From Bos javanicus (lineage: Eukaryota > Chordata > Mammalia > Artiodactyla > Bovidae), in assembly GCF_032452875.1 (NCBI RefSeq), contig NW_026894288.1, forward strand, positions 1 to 64,000: 64,000 bases of DNA. Direction: 5' to 3'. How positions within the stretch are numbered: position 1 is the stretch's first letter; the number at the start of each line of letters is the position of its first letter. The notes beneath the pieces are model-generated. The model was not told the origin of the DNA. It did no database searches and saw only the letters and a program-made list of their open reading frames with translations. Positions 21,179 to 32,770 of this stretch are shown in pieces. The position numbers were made by a program, and so were the translations under genes.

Positions 21179-21330
21179 CGGTGATCAGGCAGCTGAGCAG
21201 GCATGAATCCTGCGGCCCAGCTGGCGGTGATCAGGCAGCTGAGCAGGCGTGAATCCTGCGGCCCAGCTGGCGGTGATCAGGCAGCTGAGCAGGCGTGAAT
21301 CCTGCGGCCCAGCTGGCGGTGATCAGGCAG
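21179..21330 (+). repeat. Four dimers with TGATCA restored in Y
   Basis: In four consecutive units Y reads GGTGATCAGG instead of GGTTATCAGG, giving the TGATCA found in core monomers. Similar units occur in pairs or threes near 26,988/27,079, 44,656/44,702, 47,654/47,700 and 56,378-56,475, which suggests local copying of a single variant. Confidence 0.85.
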
Positions 21331-21730
21331 CTGAGCAGGCATGAATCCTGCGGCCCAGCTGGCGGTTATCAGGCAGCTGAGCAGGCGTGAATCCTGCGGC
21401 CCAGCTGGCGGTTATCAGGCAGCTGAGCAGGCGTGAATCCTGCGGCCCAGCTGGCGGTTATCAGGCAGCTGAGCAGGCGTGAATCCTGCGGCCCAGCTGG
21501 CGGTTATCAGGCAGCTGAGCAGGCGTGAATCCTGCGGCCCAGATGGCGGTTATCAGGCAGCTGAGCAGGCGTGAATCCTGCGGCCCAGCTGGCGGTTATC
21601 AGGCAGCTGAGCAGGCGTGAATCCTGCGGCTCAGCTGGCGGTTATCAGGCAGCTGAGCAGGCATGATCCTGCGGCCCAGCTGGCACTTATCAGGCAGCTG
21701 AGCAGGCGCTGATCCCGCACCTCAGCAGGC

Positions 21731-21865
21731 ACTGATCACGTGCCTGTCATGCAGTAATCAGGTGACTGAGAGTCGCTGATCATGTGACTGCTCATGTGCT
21801 GATCAGGTAGCTCTCCTGCACGGATCATGTGCCTCAGCAGGCAAGAATCAAGCAGCTGAGCAGGC
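21731..21865 (+). repeat. Core 25
   Basis: m2 CAGTAATCAGG and GAGAGTCGCTG. m4 GTAGCT, m5 GGATCATG. Starts a 342, 798, 429, 661, 703 spacing series parallel to the one at 16,394. Confidence 0.94.
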
Positions 21866-22072
21866 ATGAATCCTGCGGCCCAGCTGGCGATTATCAGGCA
21901 GCTGAGCAGGCATGAATCCTGCGGCCCAGCTGGCGGTTATCAGGCAGCTGAGCAGGCATGAATCCTGCGGCCCAGCTGGCGGTTATCAGGCAGCTGAGCA
22001 GGCATGAATCCTGTGGCCCAGCTGGCGATTATCAGGCAGCTGAGCAGGCGCTGATCCCGCTCCTCAGCAGGC

Positions 22073-22202
22073 ACTGATCACGTGCCTGTCATGCAGTCAG
22101 GTGACTGAGAGGCGCTGATCATGTGCTGCTCATGTGCTGATCAGGTAGCTCTCCTGCACGGATCATGTGCCCAGCAGGCAAGAATCAAGCAGCTGAGCAG
22201 GC
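22073..22202 (+). repeat. Core 26, damaged, 130 bp
   Basis: Three bases are lost from m2 (GCAGTCAGGTG, removing its TGATCA), one from m3 (CATGTGCTGCTC) and one from m5 (GTGCCCAGC). m4 GTAGCT. Next core 798 bp on. Confidence 0.92.
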
Positions 22203-22870
22203 ATGAATCCTGCGGCCCAGCTGGCGATTATCAGGCAGCTGAGCACGTGAATCCTGCGGCCCAGCTGGCGGTTATCAGGCAGCTGAGCAGGCATGAATCC
22301 TGCGGCCCAGCTGGCGGTTATCAGGCAGCTGAGCAGGCATGAATCCTGCGGCCCAGCTGGCGGTTATCAGGCAGCTGAGCAGGCATGTGAATCCTGCGGC
22401 CCAGCTGGCGGTTATCAGGCAGCTGAGCAGGCGTGAATCCTGCGGCCCAGCTGGCGGTTATCAGGCAGCTGATCAGGCGTGAATCCTGCGGCCCAGCTGG
22501 CGGTTATCAGGCAGCTGAGCAGGCGTGAATCCCGCGGCCCAGCTGGCGGTTATCAGGCAGCTGAGCAGGCATGTGAATCCTGCGGCCCAGCTGGCGGTTA
22601 TCAGGCAGCTGAGCAGGCGTGAATCCTGCGGCCCAGCTGGCGGTTATCAGGCAGCTGAGCAGGCGTGAATCCTGTGGCCCAGCTGGCGGTTATCAGGCAG
22701 CTGAGCAGGCGTGAATCCTGCGGCCCAGCTGGCGGTTATCAGGCAGCTGAGCAGGCATGAATCCTGCGGCCCAGCTGGCGGTTATCAGGCAGCTGAGCAG
22801 GCATGATCCTGCGGCCCAGCTGGCACTTATCAGGCAGCTGAGCAGGCGCTGATCCCGCACCTCAGCAGGC

Positions 22871-23003
22871 ACTGATCACGTGCCTGTCATGCAGTGATCA
22901 GGTGATGAGAGGCGCTGATCATGTGACTGCTCATGTGCTGATCAGGTAGCTCCTGCACATGATCATGCGCTCAGCTGGCGCAGAATCAAGCAGCTGAGCA
23001 GGC
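22871..23003 (+). repeat. Core 27, damaged, 133 bp
   Basis: m2 is GGTGATGAGAGG; m4/m5 read GTAGCTCCTGCACATGATCATGCG in two pieces with AGCTGGCGCAG replacing AGCAGGCAAG. The next dimer has GGTTATC. Next core 429 bp on. Confidence 0.9.
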
Positions 23004-23299
23004 ATGAATCCTGCGGCCCAGCTGGCGGTTATCAGGCATCTGAGCAGGCATGAATCCTGCGGCCCAGCTGGCGGTTATCAGGCAGCTGAGCAGGCGTGAA
23101 TCCTGCGGCCCAGCTGGCGGTTATCAGGCAGCTGAGCAGGTGAATCCTGCGGCCCAGCTGGCGGTTATCAGGCAGCTGAGCAGGCATGAATCCTGCGGCC
23201 CAGCTGGCGGTTATCAGGCAGCTGAGCAGGCATGATCCTGCGGCCCAGCTGGCACTTATCAGGCAGCTGAGCAGGCGCTGATCCCGCACCTCAGCAGGC

Positions 23300-23434
23300 A
23301 CTGATCACGTGCCTGTCATGCAGTAATCAGGTGACTGAGAGGCGCTGATCATGTGACTGCTCATGTGCTGATCAGGTAGCTCTCCTGCACGGATGATGTG
23401 CCTCAGCAGGCAAGAATCAAGCAGCTGAGCAGGC
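23300..23434 (+). repeat. Core 28
   Basis: m2 CAGTAATCAGG; m4 GTAGCT, m5 GGATGATG. Next core 661 bp on. Confidence 0.95.
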
Positions 23435-23960
23435 ATGAATCCTGCGGCCCAGCTGGCGATTATCAGGCAGCTGAGCAGGCATGAATCCTGCGGCCCAGCT
23501 GGCGGTTATCAGGCAGCTGAGCAGGCATGAATCATGCGGCCCAGCTGGCGGTTATCAGGCAGCTGAGCAGGTTTGAATCCTGCGGCCCAGCTGGCGGTTA
23601 TCAGGCAGCTGAGCAGGCATGAATCCTGCGGCCCAGCTGGCGGTTATCAGGCAGCTGAGCAGGCATGAATCCTGCGGCCCAGCTGGCGGTTATCAGGCAG
23701 CTGAGCAGGCATGAATCCTGCGGCCCAGCTGGCGGTTATCAGGCAGCTGAGCAGGCGTGAATCCTGCGGCCCAGCTGGCGGTTATCAGGCAGCTGAGCAG
23801 GCATGAATCCTGCGGCCCAGCTGGCGGTTATCAGGCAGCTGAGCAGGCATGAATCCTGCGGCCCAGCTGGCGGTTATCAGGCAGCTGAGCAGGCGCTGAA
23901 TCCTGCGGCCCAGCTGGCATTATCAGGCAGCTGAGCAGGCGCTGATCCCGCACAGCAGGC

Positions 23961-24089
23961 ACTGATCACGTGCCTGTCATGCAGTGATCAGGTGACTGAG
24001 GGCATGATCATGTGGCCCTGTGCTGATCAGGTAGCTCTCCTGCACGGATCATGTGCCTCAGCAGGCAAGAATCAAGCAGCTGAGCAGGC
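23961..24089 (+). repeat. Core 29, damaged, 129 bp
   Basis: m2/m3 read GACTGAGGGCATGATC and then CATGTGGCCCTGTGC, so the usual ACTGCTCATG is gone. The next dimer is ATGAATCCCGCGG with GGTTATC. Lead-in X' shortened to CCGCACAGCAGG. Next core 703 bp on. Confidence 0.92.
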
Positions 24090-24663
24090 ATGAATCCCGC
24101 GGCCCAGCTGGCGGTTATCAGGCAGCTGAGCAGGCATGAATCCTGCGGCCCAGCTGGCGGTTATCAGGCAGCTGAGCAGGCATGAATCCTGCGGCCCAGC
24201 TGGCGGTTATCAGGCAGCTGAGCAGGCATGAATCCTGCGGCCCAGCTGGCGGTTATCAGGCAGCTGAGCAGGCATGAATCCTGCGGCCCAGCTGGCGGTT
24301 ATCAGGCAGCTGAGCAGGCATGAATCCTGCGGCCCAGCTGGCGGTTATCAGGCAGCTGAGCAGGCATGAATCCTGCGGCCCAGCTGGCGGTTATCAGGCA
24401 GCTGAGCAGGCATGAATCCTGCGGCCCAGCTGGCGGTTATCAGGCAGCTGAGCAGGCATGAATCCTGCGGCCCAGCTGGCGGTTATCAGGCAGCTGAGCA
24501 GGCATGAATCCTGCGGCCCAGCTGGCGGTTATCAGGCAGCTGAGCAGGCATGAATCCTGCGGCCCAGCTGGCGGTTATCAGGCAGCTGAGCAGGCATGAA
24601 TCCTGCGGCCCAGCTGGCATTATCAGGCAGCTGAGCAGGCGCTGATCCTGCACCTCAGCAGGC

Positions 24664-24798
24664 ACTGATCACGTGCCTGTCATGCAGTGATCAGGTGACT
24701 GAGAGGCGCTGATCATGTGACTGCTCATGTGCTGATCAGGTAGCTCTCCTGCACGGATGATGTGCCTCAGCAGGCAAGAATCAAGCAGCTGAGCAGGC
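24664..24798 (+). repeat. Core 30
   Basis: Reference-like, m4 GTAGCT, m5 GGATGATG. Begins a third 342, 790, 434 spacing series. Confidence 0.95.
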
Positions 24799-25005
24799 AT
24801 GAATCCTGCGGCCCAGCTGGCGATTATCAGGCAGCTGAGCAGGCATGAATCCTGCGGCCCAGCTGGCGGTTATCAGGCAGCTGAGCAGGCATGAATCCTG
24901 CGGCCCAGCGGGCGGTTATCAGGCAGCTGAGCAGGCGTGAATCCTGCGGCCCAGCTGGCGATTATCAGGCAGCTGAGCAGGCGCTGATCCCGCACCTCAG
25001 CAGGC

Positions 25006-25138
25006 ACTGATCACGTGCCTGTCATGCAGTGATCAGGTGACTGAGAGGCGCTGATCATGTGACTGCTCATGTGCTGATCAGGTAGCTCTCCTGCACGGAT
25101 CATGTGCCTCAGCAGGCAGAATCAGCAGCTGAGCAGGC
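25006..25138 (+). repeat. Core 31, 133 bp
   Basis: m6 is shortened to CAGAATCAGCAGC. m5 GGATCATG. Next core 790 bp on, reduced by a deletion at about 25,735 (ATGAATCCCCCAGC). Confidence 0.94.
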
Positions 25139-25795
25139 ATGAATCCTGCGGCCCAGCTGGCGATTATCAGGCAGCTGAGCAGGCATGAATCCTGCGGCCC
25201 AGCTGGCGGTTATCAGGCAGCTGAGCAGGCATGAATCCTGCGGCCCAGCTGGCGGTTATCAGGCAGCTGGCGTGAATCCTGCGGCCCAGCTGGCGGTTAT
25301 CAGGCAGCTGAGCAGGCATGAATCCTGCGGCCCAGCTGGCGGTTATCAGGCAGCTGAGCAGGCATGAATCCTGCGGCCCAGCTGGCGGTTATCAGGCAGC
25401 TGATCAGGCATGAATCCTGCGGCCCAGCTGGCGGTTATCAGGCAGCTGAGCAGGCATGAATCCCGCGGCCCAGCTGGCGGTTATCAGGCAGCTGAGCTGG
25501 CATGAATCCTGCGGCCCAGCTGGCGGTTATCAGGCAGCTGAGCAGGCATGAATCCTGCGGCCCAGCTGGCGGTTATCAGGCAGCTGAGCAGGCATGAATC
25601 CTGCGGCCCAGCTGGCGGTTATCAGGCAGCTGAGCAGGCATGAATCCTGCGGCCCAGCTGGCGGTTATCAGGCAGCTGAGCAGGCATGAATCCTGCGGCC
25701 CAGCTGGCGGTTATCAGGCAGCTGAGCAGGCATGAATCCCCCAGCTGGCACTTATCAGGCAGCTGAGCAGGCGCTGATCCCGCACCTCAGCAGGC

Positions 25796-25930
25796 ACTGA
25801 TCACGTGCCTGTCATGCAGTGATCAGGTGACAGAGAGGCGCTGATCATGTGACTGCTCATGTGCTGATCAGGTAGCTCTCCTGCACGGATCATGTGCCTC
25901 AGCAGGCAAGAATCAAGCAGATGAGCAGGC
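25796..25930 (+). repeat. Core 32, GACAGAG lineage
   Basis: m2 GTGACAGAG; m6 has CAGATGAGC. Following dimer GTGAATCC with GATTATC. Next core 434 bp on. Confidence 0.94.
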
Positions 25931-26229
25931 GTGAATCCTGCGGCCCAGCTGGCGATTATCAGGCAGCTGAGCAGGCATGAATCCTGCGGCTCAGCTGGCG
26001 GTTATCAGGCAGCTGAGCAGGCATGAATCCTGCGGCCCAGCTGGCGGTTATCAGGCAGCTGAGCAGGCATGAATCCTGCGGCCCAGCTGGCGGTTATCAG
26101 GCAGCTGAGCAGGCGTGAATCCTGCGGCCCAGCTGGCGGTTATCAGGCAGCTGAGCAGGCATGAATCCTGCGGCCCAGCTGGCACTTATCAGGCAGCTGA
26201 GCAGGCGCTGATCCCGCACCTCAGCAGGC

Positions 26230-26363
26230 ACTGATCACGTGCCTGTCATGCAGTGATCAGGTGACTGAGAGGCGCTGATCATGTGACTGCTCATGTGCTG
26301 ATCAGGTAGCTCTCCTGCACGGATCATGTGCCTCAGCAGCAAGAATCAAGCAGCTGAGCAGGC
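26230..26363 (+). repeat. Core 33, 134 bp
   Basis: One base lost at the m5/m6 junction (CAGCAGCAAG). m5 GGATCATG. Next core 1,261 bp on. Confidence 0.95.
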
Positions 26364-27467
26364 ATGAATCCTGCGGCCCAGCTGGCGATTATCAGGCAGC
26401 TGAGCAGGCGTGAATCCTGCGGCCCAGCTGGCGGTTATCAGGCAGCTGAGCAGGCATGAATCCTGCGGCCCAGCTGGCGGTTATCAGGCAGCTGAGCAGG
26501 CGTGAATCCTGCGGCCCAGCTGGCGGTTATCAGGCAGCTGAGCAGGCATGTATCCTGCGGCCCAGCTGGCGGTTATCAGGCAGCTGAGCAGGCATGAATC
26601 CTGCGGCCCAGCTGGCGGTTATCAGGCAGCTGAGCAGGCATGAATCCTGCGGCCCAGCTGGCGGTTATCAGGCAGCTGAGCAGGCATGAATCCTGCGGCC
26701 CAGCTGGCGGTTATCAGGCAGCTGAGCAGGCATGAATCCTGCGGCCCAGCTGGCGGTTATCAGGCAGCTGAGCAGGCGTGAATCCTGCGGCCCAGCTGGC
26801 GGTTATCAGGCAGCTGAGCAGGCGTGAATCCTGCGGCCCAGCTGGCGGTTATCAGGCAGCTGAGCAGGCATGAATCCTGCGGCCCAGCTGGCGGTTATCA
26901 GGCAGCTGAGCAGGCATGAATCCTGCGGCCCAGCTGGCGGTTATCAGGCAGCTGAGCAGGCATGAATCCTGCGGCCCAGCTGGCGGTGATCAGGCAGCTG
27001 AGCAGGCGTGAATCCTGCGGCCCAGCTGGCGGTTATCAGGCAGCTGAGCAGGCATGAATCCTGCGGCCCAGCTGGCGGTGATCAGGCAGCTGAGCAGGCA
27101 TGAATCCTGCGGCCCAGCTGGCGGTTATCATGCAGCTGAGCAGGCATGAATCCTGCGGCCCAGCTGGCGGTTATCAGGCAGCTGAGCAGGCGTGAATCCT
27201 GCGGCCCAGCTGGCGGTTATCAGGCAGCTGAGCAGGCGTGAATCCTGCGGCCCAGATGGCGGTTATCAGGCAGCTGAGCAGGCATGAATCCTGCGGCCCA
27301 GCTGGCGGTTATCAGGCAGCTGAGCAGGCATGAATCCTGCGGCCCAGCTGGCGGTTATCAGGCAGCTGAGCAGGCATGAATCCTGCGGCCCAGCTGGCGG
27401 TTATCAGGCAGCTGAGCAGGCATGAATCCTGCGGCCCAGCTGGCGGTTATCAGGCAGCTGAGCAGGC
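26364..27467 (+). repeat. Uninterrupted run of 24 dimers
   Basis: The run is 1,104 bp, exactly 24 x 46, despite many base changes (GTATCC near 26,550; GGTGATCAGG near 26,988 and 27,079; ATCATGCAGC near 27,128; CAGATGGCGG near 27,254). Substitutions without indels preserve the register. Confidence 0.92.
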
Positions 27468-27490
27468 GCTGATCCCGCACCTCAGCAGGC

Positions 27491-27625
27491 ACTGATCACG
27501 TGCCTGTCATGCAGTGATCAGGTGACTGAGAGGCGCTGATCATGTGACTGCTCATGTGCTGATCAGGTAGCTCTCCTGCACGGATCATGTGCCTCAGCAG
27601 GCAAGAATCAAGCAGCTGAGCAGGC
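27491..27625 (+). repeat. Core 34
   Basis: m4 GTAGCT, m5 GGATCATG. An ATCATGCGG dimer follows at about 27,676. Related by 6,261 bp to the 33,752 core. Next core 433 bp on. Confidence 0.95.
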
Positions 27626-27923
27626 ATGAATCCTGCGGCCCAGCTGGCGATTATCAGGCAGCTGAGCAGGCATGAATCATGCGGCCCAGCTGGCGGTTAT
27701 CAGGCAGCTGAGCAGGCATGAATCCTGCGGCCCAGCTGGCGGTTATCAGGCAGCTGAGCAGGCGTGAATCCTGCGGCCCAGCTGGCGGTTATCAGGCAGC
27801 TGAGCAGGCATGAATCCTGCGGCCCAGCTGGCGGTTATCAGGCAGCTGAGCAGGCATGAATCCTGCGGCCCAGCTGGCATTATCAGGCAGCTGAGCAGGC
27901 GCTGATCCCGCACCTCAGCAGGC

Positions 27924-28058
27924 ACTGATCACGTGCCTGTCATGCAGTGATCAGGTGACTGAGAGGCGCTGATCATGTGACTGCTCATGTGCTGATCAGG
28001 TAGCTCTCCTGCACGGATCATGTGCCTCAGCAGGCAAGAATCAAGCAGCTGAGCAGGC
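27924..28058 (+). repeat. Core 35
   Basis: m4 GTAGCT, m5 GGATCATG. Followed by a GTGAATGCTGCGG dimer near 28,289, a marker shared with 34,552 and 41,291. Next core 664 bp on. Confidence 0.95.
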
Positions 28059-28587
28059 ATGAATCCTGCGGCCCAGCTGGCGATTATCAGGCAGCTGAGC
28101 AGGCATGAATCCTGCGGCCCAGCTGGCGGTTATCAGGCAGCTGAGCAGGCATGAATCCTGCGGCCCAGCTGGCGGTTATCAGGCAGCTGAGCAGGTGTGA
28201 ATCCTGCGGCCCAGCTGGCGGTTATCAGGCAGCTGAGCAGGCATGAATCCTGCGGCCCAGCTGGCGGTTATCAGGCAGCTGAGCAGGCGTGAATGCTGCG
28301 GCCCAGCTGGCGGTTATCAGGCAGCTGAGCAGGCATGAATCCTGCGGCCCAGCTGGCGGTTATCAGGCAGCTGAGCAGGCATGAATCCTGCGGCCCAGCT
28401 GGCGGTTATCAGGCAGCTGAGCAGGCATGAATCCTGCGGCCCAGCTGGCGGTTATCAGGCAGCTGAGCAGGCATGAATCCTGCGGCCCAGCTGGCGGTTA
28501 TCAGGCAGCTGAGCAGGCAAGAATCCTGCGGCCCAGCTGGCGATTATCAGGCAGCTGAGCAGGCGCTGATCCCGCACCTCAGCAGGC

Positions 28588-28722
28588 ACTGATCACGTGC
28601 CTGTCATGCAGTGATCAGGTGACTGAGAGGCGCTGATCATGTGACTGCTCATGTGCTGATCAGGTACCTCTCCTGCACGGATCATGTGCCTCAGCAGGCA
28701 AGAATCAAGCAGCTGAGCAGGC
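28588..28722 (+). repeat. Core 36, GTACCT type
   Basis: m4 GTACCT, m5 GGATCATG. Preceded by the unusual dimer GCAAGAATCC with GATTATC near 28,517. Next core 710 bp on. Confidence 0.95.
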
Positions 28723-29297
28723 ATGAATCCTGCGGCCCAGCTGGCGATTATCAGGCAGCTGAGCAGGCATGAATCCTGCGGCCCAGCTGGCGGTTATCAG
28801 GCAGCTGAGCAGGCATGAATCCTGCGGCCCAGCTGGCGGTTATCAGGCAGCTGAGCAGGCATGAATCCTGCGGCCCAGCTGGCGGTTATCAGGCAGCTGA
28901 GCAGGCGTGAATCCTGCGGCCCAGCTGGCGGTTATCAGGCAGCTGAGCAGGCGTGAATCCTGCGGCCCTGCTGGCGGTTATCAGGCAGCTGAGCAGGCGT
29001 GAATCCTGCGGCCCAGCTGGCGGTTATCAGGCAGCTGAGCAGGCGTGAATCCTGCGGCCCAGCTGGCGGTTATCAGGCAGCTGAGCAGGCATGAATCCTG
29101 CGGCCCAGCTGGCTGTTATCAGGCAGCTGAGCAGGCATGAATCCTGCGGCCCAGCTGGCGGTTATCAGGCAGCTGAGCAGGCATGAATCCTGCGGCCCAG
29201 CTGGCGGTTATCAGGCAGCTGAGCAGGCATGAATCCTGCGGCCCAGCTGGCACTTATCAGGCAGCTGAGCAGGCGCTGATCCCGCACCTCAGCAGGC

Positions 29298-29432
29298 ACT
29301 GATCACGTGCCTGTCATGCAGTGATCAGGTGACTGAGAGGCGCTGATCATGTGACTGCTCATGTGCTGATCAGGTACCTCTCCTGCACGGATCATGTGCC
29401 TCAGCAGGCAAGAATCAAGCAGCTGAGCAGGC
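29298..29432 (+). repeat. Core 37, GTACCT type
   Basis: m4 GTACCT, m5 GGATCATG. Next core 1,030 bp on. Confidence 0.95.
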
Positions 29433-30304
29433 ATGAATCCTGCGGCCCAGCTGGCGATTATCAGGCAGCTGAGCAGGCATGAATCCTGCGGCCCAGCTGG
29501 CGGTTATCAGGCAGCTGAGCAGGCATGAATCCTGCGGCCCAGCTGGCGGTTATCAGGCAGCTGAGCAGGCATGAATCCTGGGGCCCAGCTGGCGGTTATC
29601 AGGCAGCTGAGCAGGCGTGAATCCTGCGGCCCAGCTGGCGGTTATCAGGCAGCTGAGCAGGCATGAATCCTGCGGCCCAGCTGGCGGTTATCAGGCAGCT
29701 GAGCAGGCATGAATCCTGCGGCCCAGCTGGCGGTTATCAGGCAGCTGAGCAGGCATGAATCCTGCGGCCCAGCTGGCGGTTATCAGGCAGCTGAGCAGGC
29801 ATGAATCCTGGGGCCCAGCTGGCGGTTATCAGGCAGCTGAGCAGGCGTGAATCCTGCGGCCCAGCTGGCGGTTATCAGGCAGCTGAGCAGGCATGAATCC
29901 TGCGGCCCAGCTGGCGGTTATCAGGCAGCTGAGCAGGCATGAATCCTGCGGCCCAGCTGGCGTTATCAGGCAGCTGAGCAGGCATGAATCCTGCGGCCCA
30001 GCTGGCGGTTATCAGGCAGCTGAGCAGGCATGAATCCTGCGGCCCAGCTGGCGGTTATCAGGCAGCTGAGCAGGCATGAATCCTGCGGCCCAGCTGGCGG
30101 TTATCAGGCAGCTGAGCAGGCATGAATCCTGCGGCCCAGCTGGCGGTTATCAGGCAGCTGAGCAGGCATGAATCCTGCGGCCCAGCTGGCGGTTATCAGG
30201 CAGCTGAGCAGGCATGAATCCTGCGGCCCAGCTGGCGGTTATCAGGCAGCTGAGCAGGCATGAATCCTGCGGCCCAGCTGGCATTATCAGGCAGCTGAGC
30301 AGGC
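29433..30304 (+). repeat. Run of 19 dimers with an internal duplication
   Basis: About 19 units, two bases short. The CCTGGGGCCC variant occurs twice, near 29,577 and 29,807, each followed by a GCGTGAA dimer, which indicates a five-dimer (230-bp) tandem copy inside the run. Confidence 0.85.
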
Positions 30305-30327
30305 GCTGATCCCGCACCTCAGCAGGC

Positions 30328-30461
30328 ACTGATCACGTGCCTGTCATGCAGTGATCAGGTGACTGAGAGGCGCTGATCATGTGACTGCTCATGTGCTGAT
30401 CAGGTAGCTCTCCTGCACGGATCATGTGCCTCAGCAGGCAAGAATCAGCAGCTGAGCAGGC
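30328..30461 (+). repeat. Core 38, 134 bp
   Basis: m6 is AAGAATCAGCAGC (one base lost). m4 GTAGCT, m5 GGATCATG. A CCTGGGGCCC dimer follows near 30,607. Next core 616 bp on. Confidence 0.95.
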
Positions 30462-30943
30462 ATGAATCCTGCGGCCCAGCTGGCGATTATCAGGCAGCTG
30501 AGCAGGCATGAATCCTGCGGCCCAGCTGGCGGTTATCAGGCAGCTGAGCAGGCATGAATCCTGCGGCCCAGCTGGCGGTTATCAGGCAGCTGAGCAGGCG
30601 TGAATCCTGGGGCCCAGCTGGCGGTTATCAGGCAGCTGAGCAGGCGTGAATCCTGCGGCCCAGCTGGCGGTTATCAGGCAGCTGAGCAGGCGTGAATCCT
30701 GCGGCCCAGCTGGCGGTTATCAGGCAGCTGAGCAGGCGTGAATCCTGCGGCCCAGCTGGCGGTTATCAGGCAGCTGAGCAGGCATGAATCCTGCGGCCCA
30801 GCTGGCGGTTATCAGGCAGCTGAGCAGGCATGAATCCTGCGGCCCAGCTGGCGGTTATCAGGCAGCTGAGCAGGCGTGAATCCTGCGGCCCAGCTGGCAT
30901 TATCAGGCAGCTGAGCAGGCGCTGATCCCCCACCTCAGCAGGC

Positions 30944-31078
30944 ACTGATCACGTGCCTGTCATGCAGTGATCAGGTGACTGAGAGGTGCTGATCATGTGA
31001 CTGCTCATGTGCTGATCAGGTAGCTCTCCTGCACGGATCATGTGCCTCAGCAGGCAAGAATCAAGCAGCTGTGCAGGC
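30944..31078 (+). repeat. Core 39
   Basis: m2/m3 GAGGTGCTGATC (CpG to TpG) and m6 CAGCTGTGCAGG. m5 GGATCATG. Next core 709 bp on. Confidence 0.94.
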
Positions 31079-31652
31079 ATGAATCCTGCGGCCCAGCTGG
31101 CGATTATCAGGCAGCTGAGCAGGCATGAATCCTGCGGCCCAGCTGGCGGTTATCAGGCAGCTGAGCAGGCATGAATCCTGCGGCCCAGCTGGCGGTTTTC
31201 AGGCAGCTGAGCAGGCATGAATCCTGCGGCCCAGCTGGCGGTTATCAGGCAGCTGAGCAGGCATGAATCCTGCGGCCCAGCTGGCGGTTATCAGGCAGCT
31301 GAGCAGGCATGAATCCTGCGGCCCAGCTGGCGGTTATCAGGCAGCTGAGCAGGCGTGAATCCTGCGGCCCAGCTGGCGGTTATCAGGCAGCTGAGCAGGC
31401 ATGAATCCTGCGGCCCAGCTGGCGGTTATCAGGCAGCTGAGCAGGCGTGAATCCTGCGGCCCAGCTGGCGGTTATCAGGCAGCTGAGCAGGCATGAATCC
31501 TGCGGCCCAGCTGGCGGTTATCAGGCAGCTGAACAGGCATGAATCCTGCGGCCCAGCTGGTGGTTATCAGGCAGCTGAGCAGGCATGAATCCTGCGGCCC
31601 AGCTGGCATTATCAGGCAGCTGAGCAGGCGCTGATCCCGCACCTCAGCAGGC

Positions 31653-31787
31653 ACTGATCACGTGTCTGTCATGCAGTGTTCAGGTGACTGAGAGGCGCTG
31701 ATCATGTGTCTGCTCATGTGCTGACCAGGTAGCTCTCCTGCACGGATCATGTGCCTCAGCAGGCAAGAATCAAGCAGCTGAGCAGGC
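31653..31787 (+). repeat. Core 40, point-mutated
   Basis: Length is normal but substitutions are concentrated: CACGTGTCTG, CAGTGTTCAGG (second TGATCA lost), CATGTGTCTGC and GCTGACCAGG (fourth TGATCA lost). The next dimer is ATGAATTCTGCGCCCC. This looks like a decaying copy. Next core 983 bp on. Confidence 0.93.
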
Positions 31788-32635
31788 ATGAATTCTGCGC
31801 CCCAGCTGGCGGTTTTCAGGCAGCTGAGCAGGCATGAATCTTGCGGCCCAGCTGGCGGTTATCAGGCAGCTGAGCAGGCATGAATCCTGCGGCCCAGCTG
31901 GCGGTTATCAGGCAGCTGAGCAGGCCTGAATCCTGCGGCCCAGCTGGCGATTAACAGGCAGCTGAGCAGGCATGAATCCTGCGGCCCAGCTGGCGGTTAT
32001 CAGGCAGCTGAGCAGGCATGAATCCTGCGGCCCAGCTGGCGGTTATCAGGCAGCTGAGCAGGCATGAATCCTGCGGCCCAGCTGGCGGTTATCAGGCAGC
32101 TGAGCAGGCGTGAATCCTGCGGCCCAGCTGGCGGTTATCAGGCAGCTGAGCAGGCATGAATCCTGCGGCCCAGCTGGCGGTTATCAGGCAGCTGAACAGG
32201 CGTGAATCCTGCGGCCCAGCTGGCGGTTATCAGGCAGCTGAGCAGGCCTGAATCCTGCGTCCCAGCTGGCGGTTATCAGGCAGCTGAGCAGGGATGAATC
32301 CTGCGGCCCAGCTGGCGGTTATCAGGCAGCTGAGCAGGCATGAATCCTGCGGCCCAGCTGGCGGTTATCAGGCAGCTGAACAGGCGTGAATCCTGCGGCC
32401 CAGCTGGCGGTTATCAGGCAGCTGAGCAGGCGTGAATCCTGCGGCCCAGCTGGCGGTTATCAGGCAGCTGAGCAGGCGTGAATCCTGCGGCCCAGCTGGC
32501 GGTTATCAGGCAGCTGAGCAGGCATGAATCCTGCGGCCCAGCTGGCATTATCAGGCAGCTGAGCAGGCTGAATCCTGCGGCCCAGCTGGCACTTATCAGG
32601 CAGCTGAGCAGGCGCTGACCCGCACCTCAGCAGGC

Positions 32636-32770
32636 ACTGATCACGTGCCTGTCATGCAGTGATCAGGTGACTGAGAGGCGCTGATCATGTGACTGCTCAT
32701 GTGCTGATCAGGTAGCTCTCCTGCACGGATGATGTGCCTCAGCAGGCAAGAATCAAGCAGCTGAGCAGGC
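32636..32770 (+). repeat. Core 41
   Basis: m4 GTAGCT, m5 GGATGATG. The lead-in is doubled and shortened (GCAGGCTGAATCC near 32,565, GCGCTGACCCG near 32,613). Followed by the wrecked patch at 32,958. Confidence 0.94.

Larger units (their letters stand above)
19907..21707 (+). repeat. Long core-free run, about 39 dimers
   Basis: Mixed GCATGAA and GCGTGAA dimers. It holds a rearranged patch near 20,411-20,515 and four consecutive GGTGATCAGG dimers at about 21,179-21,325. The run ends with CTGGCACTTATC and an X' monomer from 21,708. Confidence 0.9.
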
